A stretch of 34,581 bases of DNA from NCBI GenBank assembly GCA_001803235.1, contig MHBL01000440.1:1-34581 (forward strand). Reading direction: 5' to 3'. Shown piece by piece: positions 32,570 to 34,581 of this stretch. This DNA comes from Lentisphaerae bacterium RIFOXYA12_64_32 (GTDB lineage: Bacteria; Verrucomicrobiota; Lentisphaeria; Oligosphaerales; YB12-FULL-65-16). The notes beneath the pieces were generated by a model. The model had not been told where the DNA came from. It saw only the letters and a list, made by a program, of their open reading frames with translations, and made no database searches. How positions within the stretch are numbered: position 1 is the stretch's first letter; every line of letters begins with the position of its first letter. Made by a program: the position numbers and the translations under genes.

Positions 32570-34414
32570 CTACTCCGATTCCGGGAACAGCATGGCCATG
32601 CTGAATTCCTCTTGGAAATCGGGGGCGAGGGACAGGTCCACGTGCTCCGTGGTCTCGGCGATTTTCTCTGCGACATCCCGCTGTTCGGCGGAGAGCAGGA
32701 CGACTTTGGCGCCCATGCAGGCGGCGTTGCCGACGAACCGTATCTTCTCGGTCGGCAGCGCGGGCAGCAGGCCGATGCGGCGCGCATTTCGGCGGCGGAT
32801 GAAGTTGCCGAACGCGCCGGCGAGCAGCACTTCGTGGAGGTCCTCGGGGGCCAGTCCCGCCTTGCGCAGCATGATGTTGGCGCCGGCGCGGATGGCGCCG
32901 GTGGCGAGTTGCAGTTCGCGCACATCGCGCTGGCACAGGTAGACGGGTTCGCCGGTGCCGCTTTCCGACGCCGCGGCGATGAGGAAGTCCATCTGGCCGT
33001 TGTGGTCGTGGATGCGGGCGCGAATGGCGTCGGGTGTGGTTGCCGGCAGCTCGTCCGGTGCGACGACGCGGCCGGTGGTGTCGATCACGCCGAGGCGCAG
33101 GAGTTCGGCGGCCACGTCGATCAGGGCCGTGCCGCACAGTCCCACGGGTGGGGCGTTGCCGATGACATTGCAGGCGATGTCGCCGTTCTCCACTACGATT
33201 TTCTCGATGGCGCCGGTGGTAGCGCGCATGCCGGCGGTGATGCGCGCGCCTTCGAACGCGGGGCCTGCGGCGGTGGAGGCGGCCGAGAGCTTGCCGCGGT
33301 TTGCCAGCACGATCTCGCCGTTGGTGCCGATGTCGATGAACAGGGTCGGCTGTTTCGCGTCGAGCAGCGAGTTGGCAAGCACGCCGGCCACGGTGTCACC
33401 GCCGACGAAGCCGCCGATGTTGGGGAACACGTAGAGCTTGGCGTTGGGATGCAGGTCCAGTGCGACCTCGCGGGCATCGAGCAGAAGGGCGCGCACGTAG
33501 GCCGGGGGGAACGGGACTTCACCGAGTGCGGACGGATTGATGCCGCAGAAGAAGTGCTGCATGGTGGTGTTGCCGGCCACGGCCACTTCGTAGATGTGGT
33601 GCCGGTCTATGCCGGTCTGCGTGACCAGGTCGGAGATCAGGTCGTTGAACGTCTGGACCACGGCCCGCTGCAGTTTGGCGACGTTGTGGGCGTCTTCGCG
33701 GGCCCGGGTGATGCGGCTGATGACGTCATCGCCGTAGCTGATCTGCGGGTTCATGGTGGCGGCCACGGCGATCTCGCGGCCCTGGGCGAGGTCGAGCAGG
33801 GCGCCGACCACCGTGGTGGTGCCGAGGTCGAACGCCACGGCGTAACAGTCCGCTTCCGTATTGCCGCGCTCGAACGCGAGGAGTTGCGACGCGCAGACCA
33901 CCGCGGTGCCGGTGAAATTGTCTTGTCGCAGCGTGACCGGCAGGTCGTGCATGATGTTCAAGTTGACGTGAAAACGGCCGATCACGCGTTCGAGGCGTTT
34001 AAGATCCGCGAGCGCGTCGTGAGTCGTTGGGGGCGGGAGTTCGACGTACTTCTTCCACACGGCCGGTTTGCCGCCGAGGCACTTGCCCTCCGCGCTGGTG
34101 AGGATCTGCGTACGGCTGTCGTACAGGGAGGCGAAGGGGACCTCCACGACACACTCTTCGGTGATGGCCGCCTGGCAGGCGAGGCGGTAGCCGTCCCTGG
34201 TCTTCTCGTCCCCGAGGAGCTTGCGGCACGCCTCGGTCGGCTCGCAGGCGCCCTTGACAATCCGAACGCGGCATTTGCCGCACGTGCCTTTGCCGCCGCA
34301 GGGGTTTTGGAGCAGCAGCCCGGCGCGCGCGGCGGCCTCGAAGATCTTCGTGCCAGCCAGGACGTGAACGGTCCGCCCGCTGGGTTGGAACACGATCCGA
34401 AGTTCGGTTTTCAT
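32570..34414 (-). CDS. 2Fe-2S ASKHA-domain protein, corrinoid-protein reactivase type
   Basis: A 614-residue protein. Residues 1-95 are a plant-type 2Fe-2S ferredoxin domain: C39-x5-C45-x2-C48 in NPCGGKGTCGKCRV, with C80 in RLACQ as fourth ligand. After a linker (about 100-185), the rest is an ASKHA-type ATP-binding fold of the DUF4445/RACo family (YAVAFDLGTTTVVGALLDLA; NPQISYGDDVISRI; VAGNTTMQHFFCGINPSALG; NIGGFVGGDTVAGVLA; LFIDIGTNGEIVLA; AGAFGNFIRR). Known members use ATP and electrons to restore Co(II) corrinoid proteins of methyltransferase systems to Co(I). GAGGAG sits 4 nt before the ATG. No corrinoid protein or methyltransferase lies in the window; the nearest neighbour is the convergent kinase-PduL fusion, so a link to methyl/acetyl metabolism is inference. 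Confidence 0.85.
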   Translation of the reverse strand: MKTELRIVFQPSGRTVHVLAGTKIFEAAARAGLLLQNPCGGKGTCGKCRVRIVKGACEPTEACRKLLGDEKTRDGYRLACQAAITEECVVEVPFASLYDSRTQILTSAEGKCLGGKPAVWKKYVELPPPTTHDALADLKRLERVIGRFHVNLNIMHDLPVTLRQDNFTGTAVVCASQLLAFERGNTEADCYAVAFDLGTTTVVGALLDLAQGREIAVAATMNPQISYGDDVISRITRAREDAHNVAKLQRAVVQTFNDLISDLVTQTGIDRHHIYEVAVAGNTTMQHFFCGINPSALGEVPFPPAYVRALLLDAREVALDLHPNAKLYVFPNIGGFVGGDTVAGVLANSLLDAKQPTLFIDIGTNGEIVLANRGKLSAASTAAGPAFEGARITAGMRATTGAIEKIVVENGDIACNVIGNAPPVGLCGTALIDVAAELLRLGVIDTTGRVVAPDELPATTPDAIRARIHDHNGQMDFLIAAASESGTGEPVYLCQRDVRELQLATGAIRAGANIMLRKAGLAPEDLHEVLLAGAFGNFIRRRNARRIGLLPALPTEKIRFVGNAACMGAKVVLLSAEQRDVAEKIAETTEHVDLSLAPDFQEEFSMAMLFPESE

Positions 34415-34477
34415 TCATCTCCTCGCGTTTTCAGGAACACGGCACACGAGAACGCGACGTGGCGGTGCAGTTCGCTA

Positions 34478-34505
34478 AACGTAAGAATGCCCCCGTGATT
34501 GTCAA
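34478..34505 (-). promoter_or_regulatory. Promoter of the ASKHA protein gene
   Basis: On the minus strand a perfect TTGACA (34500-34505) is followed after 16 bp by TACGTT (34478-34483). The leader would be about 60 nt. Confidence 0.45.
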
Positions 34506-34524
34506 ACGCACATGCGTCGAACGG

Positions 34525-34580
34525 GTAATGCGTCAGTTGCGGGTGGAGATAAGGTCGAAGTTTGACCTGGGCTGACGCCT
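34525..34580 (+). repeat. Right copy of 56-bp end repeat
   Basis: This copy is inverted relative to 4-59, with 51 of 56 positions identical and no gaps. It can fold: the outer stem GCGTCAG (34530-34536) pairs with CTGACGC (34572-34578), and the inner stem AGGTC (34552-34556) with GACCT (34564-34568). No coding sequence is visible. It abuts the window edge. Confidence 0.85.
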
Positions 34581-34581
34581 A

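Noticed and set aside
30169..32925. A very long minus-strand frame opposite the kinase-PduL fusion.
   Set aside because: There is no domain, composition is shadow-like, and the plus strand carries three clear domains with conserved motifs.

Overview
The window is a GC-rich bacterial fragment that reads like a member of the Planctomycetes-Verrucomicrobia-Lentisphaerae group. Lentisphaerota or a close relative is my best guess, with moderate confidence and no rRNA to confirm it. The main evidence is a pseudopilin with an H-X9-DG tail, a GntR-headed LacI-type regulator, several large secreted glycoside hydrolases with CBM4/9-like modules, and a small coiled-coil HTH protein of a type common in these phyla. 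The spacers are rich in palindromic interspersed repeats.

Left third (1-11222): a carbohydrate-use locus on the + strand. It holds a GntR/LacI-type regulator with its own promoter and operator-like palindrome, a pseudopilin, a GH42-like enzyme with two carbohydrate-binding modules, a GH39/GH5-like enzyme with a CBM9-like tail, a small secreted carbohydrate-binding-like protein, and a lipoprotein GH39/GH5-like enzyme whose barrel carries a roughly 230-residue insertion. Export of all four large or binding proteins and the sugar-sensing fold of the regulator point to extracellular glycan breakdown. The sugar cannot be named from sequence.

Middle (11223-26042): a membrane protein fused to a spermidine-synthase-like domain, a secreted right-handed beta-helix protein, an amidohydrolase, RtcB RNA ligase, RecQ helicase (convergent with rtcB and overlapping it by 11 bp), a cytosolic alpha/alpha-barrel-like protein, a coiled-coil HTH protein, and a YyaL/SSP411-type thioredoxin-domain protein. 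Two MITE-like elements and a composite palindrome lie in the spacers of the left and middle regions.

Right part (26043-29960): a decayed zone. It contains a response-regulator remnant, a tRNA-Leu(UAA), an AAA15-type ATPase fragment joined in frame to a type I restriction HsdR fragment that has a one-base frameshift in its Walker A motif, and a DUF6788-like gene with its own promoter-like site and a large downstream hairpin.

End (30187-34414): the most unusual gene is a triple fusion of a cyclic-nucleotide-binding-like domain, an acetate-kinase domain and a PduL-type phosphotransacylase domain. As a fold assignment it would carry the acyl-CoA to acyl-phosphate to acylate plus ATP path in one chain, but several kinase active-site positions are changed. 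It faces a 2Fe-2S ASKHA protein of the corrinoid-protein reactivase type. A 56-bp repeat occurs in inverted orientation at the two extreme ends of the window (51/56 identical).
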